Shown one piece after another: positions 1-6,545 of a stretch of DNA of 14,739 nt (positions are counted from its first letter, which is position 1; every line of letters begins with the position of its first letter). This stretch comes from Candidatus Micrarchaeota archaeon RBG_16_49_10 (lineage in GTDB: Archaea > Aenigmatarchaeota > Aenigmatarchaeia > CG10238-14). The stretch is from contig MFRS01000015.1 in NCBI GenBank assembly GCA_001784635.1, positions 22,581 to 37,319 on the forward strand. The letters are read 5' to 3'. The notes below the pieces were generated by a model. The model saw only the letters and a program-made list of their open reading frames with translations. It searched no databases and was not told the DNA's origin. Position numbers and translations under genes: made by a program.

Positions 1-568
1 CCTCGGCCTTGTTTATCTGTTTTATCAGCTCCCTGGTCTTGACGGCTATGTCCGGGTCCAGCCCTATGGTAGGCTCGTCCAACAAAAGCAGCCGCGGCTT
101 GTTTAGGAACGCCTTCACCAGCGTCACCCTCATCCTCTCCCCCGACGAAAGCCCCCTGTAGAGCTTGTCCATGAGGTGCGTGGCCTCCATCTCCTTCATG
201 AGGTAATCGACCCTCTCCTTGGAGTCCGCCTTGCTTATCCCGTAAAGGCGCGAGTAGAACTTCATTATGTCCCTGACCTTCAGGAGGTAGTGGAACCTCG
301 TCTCACCTGACACCGTGTTTATCATCTCGAGTATCTCGTAGGGGTTCTTCGTCACGTCGAATCCCAACACCTCAACCGTCCCGCTGTCCGGCAGCAGCAC
401 TGTGGTGAGTATGTTGATGAGCGTGGTCTTCCCCGCTCCGTTGGGGCCGAGGAGGCCGAATATCTCCCCCTCCTTTATGTCGAATGATACGTCCTTGAGC
501 GCATAGAACTCTAGCTTACCCTCCCTGAACTTCTTGGAGACGGCGTCTATCCTGACAATCTTTTTCAT
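1..568 (-). CDS. ABC transporter ATP-binding protein (3' part cut by window edge)
   Basis: The first 189 residues of an ABC ATPase are visible, and the C-terminus lies outside the window. Walker A is GPNGAGKTT at residues 41-49, the ABC signature LSSGE at 140-144, Walker B LLLLD at 160-164 with catalytic E165, and the D-loop GLD at 169-171. The start is the ATG at 568, giving MKKIVRIDAV. The order and spacing fit the DrrA/CcmA-like ATPases that work with ABC-2 type permeases in export or drug resistance. The permease gene would be expected just beyond the left edge. The segment between Walker A and the signature reads INTVSGETRFHYLLKVRD and has no obvious Q-loop glutamine. It probably powers export across the cytoplasmic membrane; the substrate cannot be told. 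Confidence 0.93.
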   Translation of the reverse strand, partial: MKKIVRIDAVSKKFREGKLEFYALKDVSFDIKEGEIFGLLGPNGAGKTTLINILTTVLLPDSGTVEVLGFDVTKNPYEILEMINTVSGETRFHYLLKVRDIMKFYSRLYGISKADSKERVDYLMKEMEATHLMDKLYRGLSSGERMRVTLVKAFLNKPRLLLLDEPTIGLDPDIAVKTRELIKQINKAE

Positions 569-605
569 CTGCAATAATTGGGTTTTGGAGTTTTAGAAGT
601 TTATC

Positions 606-845
606 TCAGTAAACGCTGTTTACAAAATCTACTATCTTTCGTGCATTCCGTTCTGATGTATAAGGAATAAGTCCTCTGAAAAGATGTTTAGAATCGTTCT
701 GGGAATCGTAGTTATACAGATTCCAGACATTAAATTCTCTACCCCCTTTGACTAAACAAAGACTCCAATCGGGCTTGACTATCACTAAAGTTTGACTCAT
801 AAACCCTTTCACATATCGAACCATTACTGAATTTGAAGATGCCAT
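606..845 (-). CDS. Hypothetical protein, 79 residues
   Basis: I do not recognise the family. The frame is open further upstream to a GTG at 917, but I chose the ATG at 845 (MASSNSVMVRYV) because GGAGG at 854-858 lies 8 bases before it. A TATA-like TTTTTAATA at about 920-930 would then give a 5' leader of about 50 bases. The predicted protein has no signal peptide or membrane segment. It is rich in beta-forming stretches (TLVIVKPDWSLCLV) and ends in a likely helix (ERNARKIVDFVNSVY). It is more AT-rich than its neighbours. It lies directly upstream of the ABC ATPase on the same strand (37-base gap), so co-transcription is possible. Confidence 0.55.
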   Translation of the reverse strand: MASSNSVMVRYVKGFMSQTLVIVKPDWSLCLVKGGREFNVWNLYNYDSQNDSKHLFRGLIPYTSERNARKIVDFVNSVY

Positions 846-932
846 GTTACCGTCCTCCATAGTTAGTTTCTGGTTGAGGGATAAATCATTATGCTTTCCT
901 ACCAAATAGAAATGCACAATATTAAAAATACA

Positions 933-967
933 GTAACGACACTAAAAATTCCGGAAAGAATCGTTAC
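933..967 (-). terminator. Hairpin with T-rich tail after the phosphatase gene
   Basis: Seven-base inverted repeat: GTAACGA at 933-939 and TCGTTAC at 961-967, with a 21-base loop that contains the palindrome TTCCGGAA at 949-956. On the minus strand it spans the stop codon of the phosphatase gene and is followed by TGTATTTTTAATATTG. A 3'-end or terminator role fits. It also lies just upstream of the promoter of the next minus-strand gene, so an operator role is an alternative. Confidence 0.4.
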
Positions 968-1374
968 CCAATCTCCTTCACCAGCTCTTCCACCTTTCCC
1001 TTTATCTTGTCCCTCATCCTGCAGTGGAACTCGTATGGCATATCCTTTCCGTCCTCAACTTCCCAGAACCTAACCTTCCTCGACTTCTTGAGATAGCCAG
1101 GCCAAGTCTCCTTCTCGGCCATTGACACCACTATGTCTGCCCCCTCGACCATCTTGGGGGTTAGCGTCTTCGACCTGTTTTTCGAGACGTCATACCCTGC
1201 CTCGGCCATGCACCCGGTGACCTTGTCCGACAGGTCCCCGACACTCCTCCCCGCTAACCTTTCAGCCTTTGTGCCGGCACTGGACGCAGTGTTCTTCTTT
1301 GACATCCCGTTGAAGAAGGCCTCGGCCATCTGGCTCCTGCCGACATTGGCTACGCAGACGAAAAGCACTTTCAT
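964..1374 (-). CDS. Low-molecular-weight protein tyrosine phosphatase / arsenate reductase-like protein
   Basis: This is a 136-residue cytoplasmic protein of the LMW-PTP fold. The N-terminal P-loop CVANVGRS (residues 7-14) matches the C-x5-R-S signature, with nucleophile Cys7 and phosphate-binding Arg13, and continues as QMAEAFF, the usual LMW-PTP/ArsC continuation. The general-acid loop probably lies at W104-EVED-G109, where Asp108 is followed by Gly rather than the usual Pro. The ATG at 1374 puts the P-loop at the standard distance from the N-terminus; a GTG three codons upstream (1383) is possible. No good Shine-Dalgarno is seen, and TTTATT about 33 bases upstream suggests a leaderless start. 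The sequence alone cannot separate arsenate reductase from phosphatase activity, and no arsR or arsenite exporter is nearby. Confidence 0.88.
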   Translation of the reverse strand: MKVLFVCVANVGRSQMAEAFFNGMSKKNTASSAGTKAERLAGRSVGDLSDKVTGCMAEAGYDVSKNRSKTLTPKMVEGADIVVSMAEKETWPGYLKKSRKVRFWEVEDGKDMPYEFHCRMRDKIKGKVEELVKEIG

Positions 1375-1421
1375 ACGAACCACAAAGATATTGCCCGCAA
1401 CCCTGAATAAATCCCGCTCAT

Positions 1422-1736
1422 CTAACGGATAGCCTTGATTTCGCCTTCCCTCGCCACATTCAGCTGCAGCTCCCCCCTGAACTCCGTGAGGTAGCCGCCC
1501 CTTATCTCCACCGTGTCACCCTCCCCTATCTTCTGCATCTGCTTCCCCCATAGGGTTAGCTTGATCTTCCCGCTCTCGTCCTCGACCGTCGCCGTGGCGA
1601 CCTGGGTCTTGTAGCCCAGCTTTGTCTTCACACTCCTCGGCTCAGGGAGCTCGACTATCTTCGCCCTCAGTGAAACGTTCCTCATCCCAATCTTAAGCTC
1701 GTTTATCTTGGCCAAAGATAAAACCTCCGACAGCAT
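1422..1736 (-). CDS. OB-fold single-stranded DNA-binding protein (RPA/SSB-like)
   Basis: A single OB-fold domain of about 100 residues. The block KIKLTLWGKQMQKIGEGDTVEI followed by FRGELQLNV closely resembles crenarchaeal SSB (there VKLTLWGKHAG ... FKGQVQLN), including the DNA-stacking Trp and the V-E-D-E-S-G-K turn. It would bind single-stranded DNA in replication or repair. It lacks the Gly/Arg/Glu-rich tail of Sulfolobus SSB, so it is a minimal domain. I give the ATG at 1736 as the outer limit. A TTG at 1715, eight bases after GGAGG (1724-1728), is an equally likely or better start, since it matches the N-terminus of known homologues (AKINELKIGMRNV). It lies 47 bases upstream of the phosphatase gene, in the same direction. 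Confidence 0.85.
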   Translation of the reverse strand: MLSEVLSLAKINELKIGMRNVSLRAKIVELPEPRSVKTKLGYKTQVATATVEDESGKIKLTLWGKQMQKIGEGDTVEIRGGYLTEFRGELQLNVAREGEIKAIR

Positions 1737-1792
1737 TTGCTATGATAAAGTTTTTAATGAATAAAGATAAATTATATTCGGGGTCTTAATAA
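1737..1792. promoter_or_regulatory. Divergent promoter region between the SSB-like gene and the secreted-protein gene
   Basis: A 56-base AT-rich gap separates divergent genes. On the plus strand, ATAAATTATAT (1767-1777) is a TATA-like element 20-23 bases before the ATG at 1793, consistent with a leaderless transcript. On the minus strand, CATTAAAAAC around 1751-1760 is a TATA-like element. It would start transcription near 1730, just upstream of the GGAGG that precedes the alternative TTG start of the SSB-like gene. Confidence 0.5.
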
Positions 1793-2866
1793 ATGAATAG
1801 GAAGCTCTTTGCTGTGGCTGTCATCACTATAGTCGGGCTTTTGCCGGTTTTGGCTCTTGCTGAGGATTGCGTGAGCGACAAGGTCACGCTTATAAACCAG
1901 CATACAGGAAATAAGGTTCTTTACAAGTGCTACAATTGTGTCAACGGCGTCTTCCAAGAGCCTCCGGCCGAGAGCGACGGCGGGGAGGAGGTCGACGGCA
2001 CAAAGTATGTCTACTATGGCATCCGGGACTGCCTGGATGTCACCATAAATACTGTTCCTGATTTCTGTCCGGACAAGAACGAGACTACGGGTGAAACGGA
2101 TGTCAGGGAAGGGATACTGGGGAAAGTTCTGACTGTCGACAACAAGAAGGGAGTCTACATGTTCCTGTGCGAGGCGAGCCTAGACTCAACTGAGGCGACA
2201 GGCAAGCTGTGCGGCACCATTGAGGAGTGTTGTGGCGACTCCGAATGCACCGACGAGGAGGCAATCAACAATTGCTACAGCACGGGCTCCACTAGCGATG
2301 GCTTCGAGCACAAGTGCCTGAAGGCCACGGCGGGCGGTGAAACCCCGGAGAAGGAGACAGAATGTGGTGATGGAGCTTGTTGTTACAATCAGAAGAACGA
2401 TGACAATGACTATGATGGTCAGAGTCCCCTTACAGACTGCAAGGATCCGGATTGCGATAACGTCAAGGTCACTGTGAACGGCGTCGAGAAGGAGTGCGAG
2501 CACCAGACGGAAACCTTTTGCACTGACGAGTTTGACAATGACGGTGATGGACATACGGACTGCGGGGTTAGTAGCTCGACCAAAGATCCGGATTGCGATT
2601 GCCCAGACCAACCATCCCCGATAATAACGGCCCCGGCCTTGGTGGGACAGCCAGCCACGATAGGGATAGAGAACTGCAACTTCGGGATACTGATAACTAA
2701 GATAAAGTACGACGTGAAGCCGCAATCCGTTTCGGTGAAGGTGCTCAAGGCCACGACCTACACGACGCCGGCACTCGAGGGAGCGGGCACCATATTCGCG
2801 CACAGCATATGCCTTAGGCCGACAATATCCTCGCAGAAGACAACATTCCCAATATCGGCGCAATAG
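1793..2866 (+). CDS. Secreted Cys/Asp-rich protein with two calcium-binding-like repeats
   Basis: A 357-residue exported protein. Residues 1-23 are a Sec signal peptide (MNRKLFAVAV to LALA) with cleavage predicted after Ala23. The mature part has about 25 cysteines, suggesting an extensively disulfide-bonded extracellular protein. Two Asp-rich segments, about 203-222 (NDDNDYDG ... DCKDPDCD) and 245-270 (DEFDNDGDGHTDC ... DPDCDC), match the widespread extracellular pattern DDDGDG-x-DC-x-DPDC, which resembles Ca2+-binding thrombospondin-3-like or EF-hand-like loops. Residues from about 275 form a separate beta-rich C-terminal domain. There is no C-terminal membrane anchor, so it is released or held non-covalently. 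The leaderless start is supported by the TATA box 20-23 bases upstream. Function unknown. Confidence 0.85.
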   Translation: MNRKLFAVAVITIVGLLPVLALAEDCVSDKVTLINQHTGNKVLYKCYNCVNGVFQEPPAESDGGEEVDGTKYVYYGIRDCLDVTINTVPDFCPDKNETTGETDVREGILGKVLTVDNKKGVYMFLCEASLDSTEATGKLCGTIEECCGDSECTDEEAINNCYSTGSTSDGFEHKCLKATAGGETPEKETECGDGACCYNQKNDDNDYDGQSPLTDCKDPDCDNVKVTVNGVEKECEHQTETFCTDEFDNDGDGHTDCGVSSSTKDPDCDCPDQPSPIITAPALVGQPATIGIENCNFGILITKIKYDVKPQSVSVKVLKATTYTTPALEGAGTIFAHSICLRPTISSQKTTFPISAQ

Positions 2867-2940
2867 GGAAGACGCTGTTCCTTCAATCCTTTTTCATTTT
2901 ACCTTTCAATAAGCCTTCTTGCCAAACCAATATACAAAAA

Positions 2941-2949
2941 TATTTATAT
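2941..2949 (+). promoter_or_regulatory. TATA box of the winged-helix gene
   Basis: TATTTATAT centred 28 bases before the ATG at 2973, in an otherwise AT-rich gap. The spacing implies a leaderless transcript. Confidence 0.55.
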
Positions 2950-2972
2950 GATTTTGTGCATATACTCCCTTT

Positions 2973-3179
2973 ATGGTAGTTGAGAAGTACCACAAAATAA
3001 TGGCGAAGGTCTTCAAGTTCGTCCAGAAGGATGAGCCTACCAGCACCGCCTGCATAGCGAAGGAGCTCAAGGTGAACTGGAACACGGCGCAGAGATCCCT
3101 CTATGAATTGCAGACCGACGGGAAGGTTAAATGCAAAAAGGTCTCCGGGAGATGCATTTGGGTGATACCCAAGAAGTAG
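2973..3179 (+). CDS. Small winged helix-turn-helix DNA-binding protein
   Basis: A 68-residue protein that is essentially one winged-HTH domain. Helix 1 is around residues 4-17, then TSTACIAKELKVNWNTAQRSLYELQTDGKVKCK shows the helix-turn-recognition helix (CIAKELKV-NWNTAQRSLYEL), and the wing is VKCKKVSGRCIWVI. The pattern is like MarR/Lrp-type or FtsK-gamma-like small archaeal regulators. There is no separate ligand or dimerisation domain. It probably acts as a transcription factor; its targets are unknown. It has its own TATA box. The stop lies 17 bases from the end of the convergent PEBP gene. Confidence 0.8.
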   Translation: MVVEKYHKIMAKVFKFVQKDEPTSTACIAKELKVNWNTAQRSLYELQTDGKVKCKKVSGRCIWVIPKK

Positions 3180-3195
3180 TTCCCTTTGGCATTAA

Positions 3196-3708
3196 TCATT
3201 GTTTTTTGTATGCACCGACCAGCTCCACCTTGGTCAGAACGTGGCCCTCTATATCCTTCATTAGTTCCGCTTTTGTCGCACCCTCGGAAAGCTGCGGGAT
3301 GAAGTCCAGGGCGTAGAGTTTAAAGGAATATCTGTGCGTGCCTGAAGGTGGGCATGGCCCTCCATAACCGACACTCCCGAAATCGTTCTTCCCCTCCTTT
3401 CCCGGGGCCTCGCCCTCCACTATCTTCAGCCTGTCTGCAGGTATGGCCCAGACCACCCAGTGGACCCACGTCCCCATGGGCGCGTCAGGATCGTCGATGA
3501 TGAGCGCGAATGATTTAATCCCTTCCGGAACCTCCGATATCTCAAGTGGCGGACTTACGTTATCACCCTGGCAGGTGTACTTGGAGGGTATCATCTGATT
3601 GTCCTTGAATGCAGGGCTCCTCAACTTTATACCGTTCACCTCTTCCCTTGAAACGCAACCGCTCAACAACAATATTATGGCAATTGCTACAAAAATCCTT
3701 TTCTGCAT
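3196..3708 (-). CDS. PEBP/RKIP (YbhB/YbcL)-family lipoprotein
   Basis: A 170-residue phosphatidylethanolamine-binding-protein family member. Residues 1-18 are a lipoprotein signal peptide with lipobox L15-S-G-C18, so it is probably a membrane-anchored extracytoplasmic protein. The two PEBP signatures are present: IDDPDAPMGTWVHWVVW (71-87, with the DPDAP ligand-pocket acidic residues and His83) and GYGGPCPPSGTHRY (114-127, with the PPxGxHxY element and His125). The bacterial and archaeal YbhB/YbcL subfamily has no firmly established substrate; ligand binding or protease-inhibitor roles have been proposed for relatives. The length is normal for the mature domain plus signal. The gene is convergent with the winged-helix gene and divergent from the surface cluster, and it has its own promoter with an adjacent palindrome. 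Confidence 0.92.
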   Translation of the reverse strand: MQKRIFVAIAIILLLSGCVSREEVNGIKLRSPAFKDNQMIPSKYTCQGDNVSPPLEISEVPEGIKSFALIIDDPDAPMGTWVHWVVWAIPADRLKIVEGEAPGKEGKNDFGSVGYGGPCPPSGTHRYSFKLYALDFIPQLSEGATKAELMKDIEGHVLTKVELVGAYKKQ

Positions 3709-3728
3709 AACCTATCATTCACTTATTG

Positions 3729-3760
3729 TATTAAAGCCGACTCCTCTAGGTAATCCTAGA
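3729..3760 (-). promoter_or_regulatory. PEBP promoter: TATA box plus adjacent palindrome
   Basis: Read on the minus strand, TTTAATAC (3729-3736) is centred about 24 bases upstream of the ATG at 3708, consistent with a leaderless start. Nine bases further upstream, TCTAGG-TAAT-CCTAGA (3745-3760) is a perfect 6-bp inverted repeat. A palindrome at this distance from the TATA/BRE is a plausible regulator site. The remaining gap up to 3948 is AT-rich, includes a T7-GATT-A7 hairpin at 3783-3800, and holds no convincing gene. Confidence 0.45.
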
Positions 3761-3918
3761 ATTTTAATAGGAATTATTTTTCTTTTTTTGATTAAAAAAA
3801 CTTCTATTTAATAGTAAACAGTAAATGCAGTGATTTTTGATATCACATTGGTCAAAAGGGGACTTCTAACTCTTTAATGGAAGTATTACTCACATATAAC
3901 AACTCTTTTTGCTGACCA

Positions 3919-3926
3919 TTTTAATA
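3919..3926 (+). promoter_or_regulatory. TATA box of the surface-protein cluster
   Basis: TTTTAATA lies about 27 bases before the ATG at 3949, in the expected position for a leaderless transcript. An AGAGG at 3933-3937 could also act as a weak ribosome binding site. It probably drives the genes from 3949 to 6445. Confidence 0.5.
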
Positions 3927-3948
3927 GTTTCAAGAGGAAATTAAGTCT

Positions 3949-4521
3949 ATGAATAGGAGTACGCTGTCCCTTTTAGCCTTTTCCATGTTCATGCTTACAA
4001 ATTTCCCCGGCATCTTCAGTTTGCAGCAGGTTGCGGGAACGCTGGCTATGACAGTGCCCATCGGAGGGAGCGGATCCGCTAAGTACGGCCTGCTTAATGA
4101 TGGCAACCAGACCATAAAGGTGGCGCTGAGGGCTGACGGGGACACGGCCAGCTATCTGTCGTTCCCTGAAACGATTGAGCTGCCGCCTGGAAAAATAATT
4201 TACGTCGAGGTTACTGCCATTGTGACTGATGATTACGACGAGTCCCTCGGCGGAGAATTGGCAGGCTACATCTATGCCTTGCAGGAGGGGAAGCCAGGGC
4301 AGGTGAAGCTGAACATCCAGATGAGGAAGGCTGTAAAGATAACCATACCCGGCCTGCCGGTAGCCTCGAGCACCACTACAACCCCGGAGCAGACATTAGA
4401 GCAGCCTGTGCTGGAGACAGGGTATGCGGTGAAGGCACCAATCCAAAACGCCTTGCCAATCACGTTTTTCGTTTTGATGCTCATCGCAATAGGAATATAC
4501 ATGATGAAAAATAGGAGGTGA
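3949..4521 (+). CDS. Membrane-anchored extracellular beta-sandwich protein
   Basis: A 190-residue protein with a signal peptide (about 1-27), an extracellular domain (about 30-134), a Thr/Pro-rich linker (about 136-165, VASSTTTTPEQ) and a C-terminal membrane helix (about 168-185) ending in the stop-transfer sequence KNRR. The domain has alternating strands such as QTIKVALRA, GKIIYVEVTAIV and VKLNIQM, and the phrase LNDGNQTIKV ... LPPGKIIYVEV, typical of Ig-like/CARDB-type domains that bind or present other surface proteins. It has no Cys in the mature domain. It is the first gene of the cluster; its TGA stop overlaps the GGAGGTG Shine-Dalgarno of the next gene, so translation is coupled. I infer a scaffold or anchor role for the secreted proteins downstream. 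No specific family is recognised. Confidence 0.8.
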   Translation: MNRSTLSLLAFSMFMLTNFPGIFSLQQVAGTLAMTVPIGGSGSAKYGLLNDGNQTIKVALRADGDTASYLSFPETIELPPGKIIYVEVTAIVTDDYDESLGGELAGYIYALQEGKPGQVKLNIQMRKAVKITIPGLPVASSTTTTPEQTLEQPVLETGYAVKAPIQNALPITFFVLMLIAIGIYMMKNRR

Positions 4522-4524
4522 AAG

Positions 4525-4989
4525 ATGATGAAGGTGAGATTGATTGCAATTTTGACGGCAGTGATTTCAGTGATGCCACTTGCGCTAGCGGATGCGGGAG
4601 ACTTGCCGGCTTTGGTCCAGGTGGGAGGAGTATGCGGAATAAGCGCATTCGACCCTACTGGATTGAACTTCGGGATAATAGCACCTGGGGCGACAAGCCC
4701 TGAAAAGAGCGTGGCAGTAACTTACACTAACGATGCGGAGGGGGCCATAATGAACATACAGGGAACCGAGTGGACGAGCGAGCCAAACACCATGCCAGTG
4801 GGACAGACAACCTGGCGCTGGGACATGCTAGCGTCTTTCACAGGGTTGACTAGCACAGCAACGGATATTGAGTTGGCCTTGGAGACTGACGGGGAGAACA
4901 TACAACCCTTCCAGTTCAAGCTCAGCGTACCAGACGGACAACCTGGAGGCGCATACGCCCAAGTGATAACGTACACGATAGATTGCTAA
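4525..4989 (+). CDS. Small secreted beta-sandwich protein, paralogue 1
   Basis: 154 residues with a signal peptide (residues 1 to about 23, ending PLALADA) and a mature domain of about 130 residues rich in beta-strands. It shares a clear pattern with the next gene: VxCGI near the N-terminus, then T-x3-FG-x4-G-x2-S-x-EK, GTxWT, and near the end Fx(L/V)S(V/I)P-x-GQ-x2-G-x-Y-x-Q-x-IT-x-T followed by Cys. The two cysteines (C37 and C154) are placed to form one disulfide joining the ends of the domain. The ATG at 4525 (or 4528) follows GGAGGTG at 4514-4520. The end motif YAQVITYTIDC recalls the closing strand of WxL or spore-coat-U-like surface domains, but I would not assign it to either. It is probably a repeated subunit or ligand of a cell-surface assembly. 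Confidence 0.8.
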   Translation: MMKVRLIAILTAVISVMPLALADAGDLPALVQVGGVCGISAFDPTGLNFGIIAPGATSPEKSVAVTYTNDAEGAIMNIQGTEWTSEPNTMPVGQTTWRWDMLASFTGLTSTATDIELALETDGENIQPFQFKLSVPDGQPGGAYAQVITYTIDC

Positions 4990-5002
4990 AGAGGTGTTAT
5001 GG

Positions 5003-5446
5003 ATGAAAGGAATGTTGGCTTTTTTGGTGTCAATTGTGTTTATTTCGGCACCTGCTGCCTTGGCAGAGGACCTAGCAGCATCGGTAGAGATACCAGTGAC
5101 ATGCGGGATCACCCTTGAACCAACCACGATAGACTTCGGCATGGTCCAGACGGGAGGCACATCGGACGAGAAGACCACAGATGTGACGAACCAGGGATCA
5201 TTCACCGGGAGCGTCTACGTGAAGGGCACTGATTGGACAACCGATTCCCTGAGCTTCGGCGTGGGGAGCACTATGTTCGGACCTACAACAACGGACAGTC
5301 CATTGTCTGCCGCTGACCAGTTCTTGGCAGACATAGAGAACGGGATGACACAATCAGCGCATTTCAAGGTCTCAATCCCATTGGGACAGAGGATGGGTAG
5401 CTACACCCAGACGATAACATTCACGTCGGCATGTGACGAGGTTTGA
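5003..5446 (+). CDS. Small secreted beta-sandwich protein, paralogue 2
   Basis: 147 residues, paralogous to the preceding gene. The signal peptide covers residues 1 to about 21 (ending AALA before EDL), and the mature domain carries VTCGI (C34), TTIDFG, GTDWTTD, FKVSIPLGQ and SYTQTITFTSAC (C144). I chose the ATG at 5003 because GAGGTG (4991-4996) lies six bases before it; that GTG (4994) is the Shine-Dalgarno, not the start. It begins 13 bases after the stop of paralogue 1, so the two are co-transcribed. The level of divergence suggests an old duplication. No family was recognised with confidence. Confidence 0.8.
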   Translation: MKGMLAFLVSIVFISAPAALAEDLAASVEIPVTCGITLEPTTIDFGMVQTGGTSDEKTTDVTNQGSFTGSVYVKGTDWTTDSLSFGVGSTMFGPTTTDSPLSAADQFLADIENGMTQSAHFKVSIPLGQRMGSYTQTITFTSACDEV

Positions 5447-5494
5447 TTTGTAGCCTTATTTTTTTGGCTGCCAATATCGAATAAGGGGAAAAAG

Positions 5495-6445
5495 ATGAGC
5501 AGTGATAACAAGAATTTGAGGGCAGCCCTGATACTGCCCATTATGGCTTTGCTAGCGGTAGCGACGATAGCCAGCGCTTTCCAGGACGATAGCGATTTGG
5601 AGGCGACAATCAAGGTCCTCCCAGCTGCGGCTGTTGACTGCAAGCCCGACCTGTTGAGCATAAAGAGCAACGGCGAGTACGTGACCTGCTTCATAGAGCT
5701 CTCGGGCGCGGAGGTGGACGAGATAGACGTCCCCACAGTCAAGCTTTCGGTGCTGGGCAAGGGTGGTTCGGTTGACGCCGAGCTCTCTCCGACCTTCATC
5801 GGGGACTACGACTTCGACGGGTTGGATGACCTGATGGTCGTGTTCAGCAGGCCCCATGTCATAGCACTGATCGGGGACTTGGATGCGCCGACCGACTTCG
5901 TCTTTGTCGTCTCAGGGTATCTAGGGGTCTTCCCCTTCTCGGGGAACGACACCGTGAAAGTGGTGGAGCCACAGCAGATAACGCTCGTTAGATATCTCCA
6001 GTCCGGGGCGAAGGAGCTTGAGAAAGGCACGGTGTACAGGCTGGACGACCTCGACCTAGACGGGTCTTCCACAACGCTCACCCACTTCAGCGGCCACTTC
6101 TTCACAGCATCCGACGAGAGGCTCCACGGCTTTTCGGCCTTCCACTTACAGGGGAAGTTCAACGTGACCAAGAACATAAACTTCTTCGGGATGAAGTTCA
6201 AGTACAAGAAGGAGGTGCAGGTGAAGGCCTTGGCGCAGCTTGATGAGATGGAGGATTGCTACGCCTTCGAGGACATGGTGCATTGCGAGGGCAGCGGCTT
6301 CCTGTTGTTGAGCCCGGGAGGCAAGACGCGGATGGAGAGGTTCACTTTCGACATAGACGACGGGAAGGCGGAAATAAACGGGGGGCAGCAGTACAGCGAC
6401 ATCTTCAGCGTCACGGTGCCAGTGAATTACCTAAAGATAAAGTAG
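5495..6445 (+). CDS. Large secreted protein with an Asp-rich DxDxDG domain
   Basis: 316 residues. Signal peptide at residues 1 to about 28 (LRAALILPIM ... IASA). Residues about 46-157 match a domain I know from archaeal and bacterial secreted proteins, with the pattern DxxPDxLxxKSxGxYVTxxIEL ... DID-x-STVxL ... IGDYDxDGxxDLMVxFxR ... GxxxGxxxFxGxDTVxV. The loop GDYDFDGLDD (103-112) is likely a Ca2+ site. Residues about 160-316 form a second, beta-rich part with two Cys (C255 and C264) and a possible second acidic loop (DDLDLDG, 184-190). It has no membrane anchor. The ATG follows AAGGGG (5482-5487) at good spacing, 48 bases after paralogue 2, and a terminator follows the stop. It is probably the largest subunit of the surface assembly encoded here. 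Confidence 0.85.
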   Translation: MSSDNKNLRAALILPIMALLAVATIASAFQDDSDLEATIKVLPAAAVDCKPDLLSIKSNGEYVTCFIELSGAEVDEIDVPTVKLSVLGKGGSVDAELSPTFIGDYDFDGLDDLMVVFSRPHVIALIGDLDAPTDFVFVVSGYLGVFPFSGNDTVKVVEPQQITLVRYLQSGAKELEKGTVYRLDDLDLDGSSTTLTHFSGHFFTASDERLHGFSAFHLQGKFNVTKNINFFGMKFKYKKEVQVKALAQLDEMEDCYAFEDMVHCEGSGFLLLSPGGKTRMERFTFDIDDGKAEINGGQQYSDIFSVTVPVNYLKIK

Positions 6446-6456
6446 CTGTTCTTTAA

Positions 6457-6485
6457 AGGGGGTTTTCCCCTCACTTAATTTTTTT
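6457..6485 (+). terminator. Terminator of the surface cluster
   Basis: AGGGG (6457-6461), loop GTTTT, CCCCT (6467-6471), then a T7 run at 6479-6485. It sits 12 bases after the stop of the 316-residue secreted protein. Confidence 0.6.
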
Positions 6486-6512
6486 GTGTCTCTTCCTAGA
6501 CCCGGGCAGGAA

Positions 6513-6521
6513 AATATTTAA
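6513..6521 (+). promoter_or_regulatory. TATA box of the membrane-anchored CxxC protein gene
   Basis: AATATTTAA is centred 29 bases before the ATG at 6546, after the terminator. This indicates a separate leaderless transcript. Confidence 0.55.
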
Positions 6522-6545
6522 TCTGGCTTTCAGAAATACTATAAC

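Noticed and set aside
2186..2863. Long open frame of 225 codons on the minus strand
   Set aside because: It lies entirely within the secreted-protein gene on the other strand, has a low-complexity Arg/Ile/Val-rich translation with no domain pattern, and is explained by GC-rich codon bias of the sense gene.
2815..2972. Protein-like text in another frame after 2818 (DNILAEDNIPNIGAIGKTLF), suggesting a frameshift in the secreted protein
   Set aside because: A stop (TAG at 2815-2817) precedes it and the frame continues as AT-rich non-coding sequence up to the next gene, so a frameshift is not needed.
5450..5474. AGCC ... T8 ... GGCT hairpin between paralogue 2 and the large secreted protein
   Set aside because: A stem of only 4-5 bases around the T-run in the loop is not a convincing terminator, and the genes appear co-transcribed.
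4828..5857. Several minus-strand open frames under the surface cluster
   Set aside because: They are antisense shadows of genes with clear signal peptides and conserved paralogous motifs.
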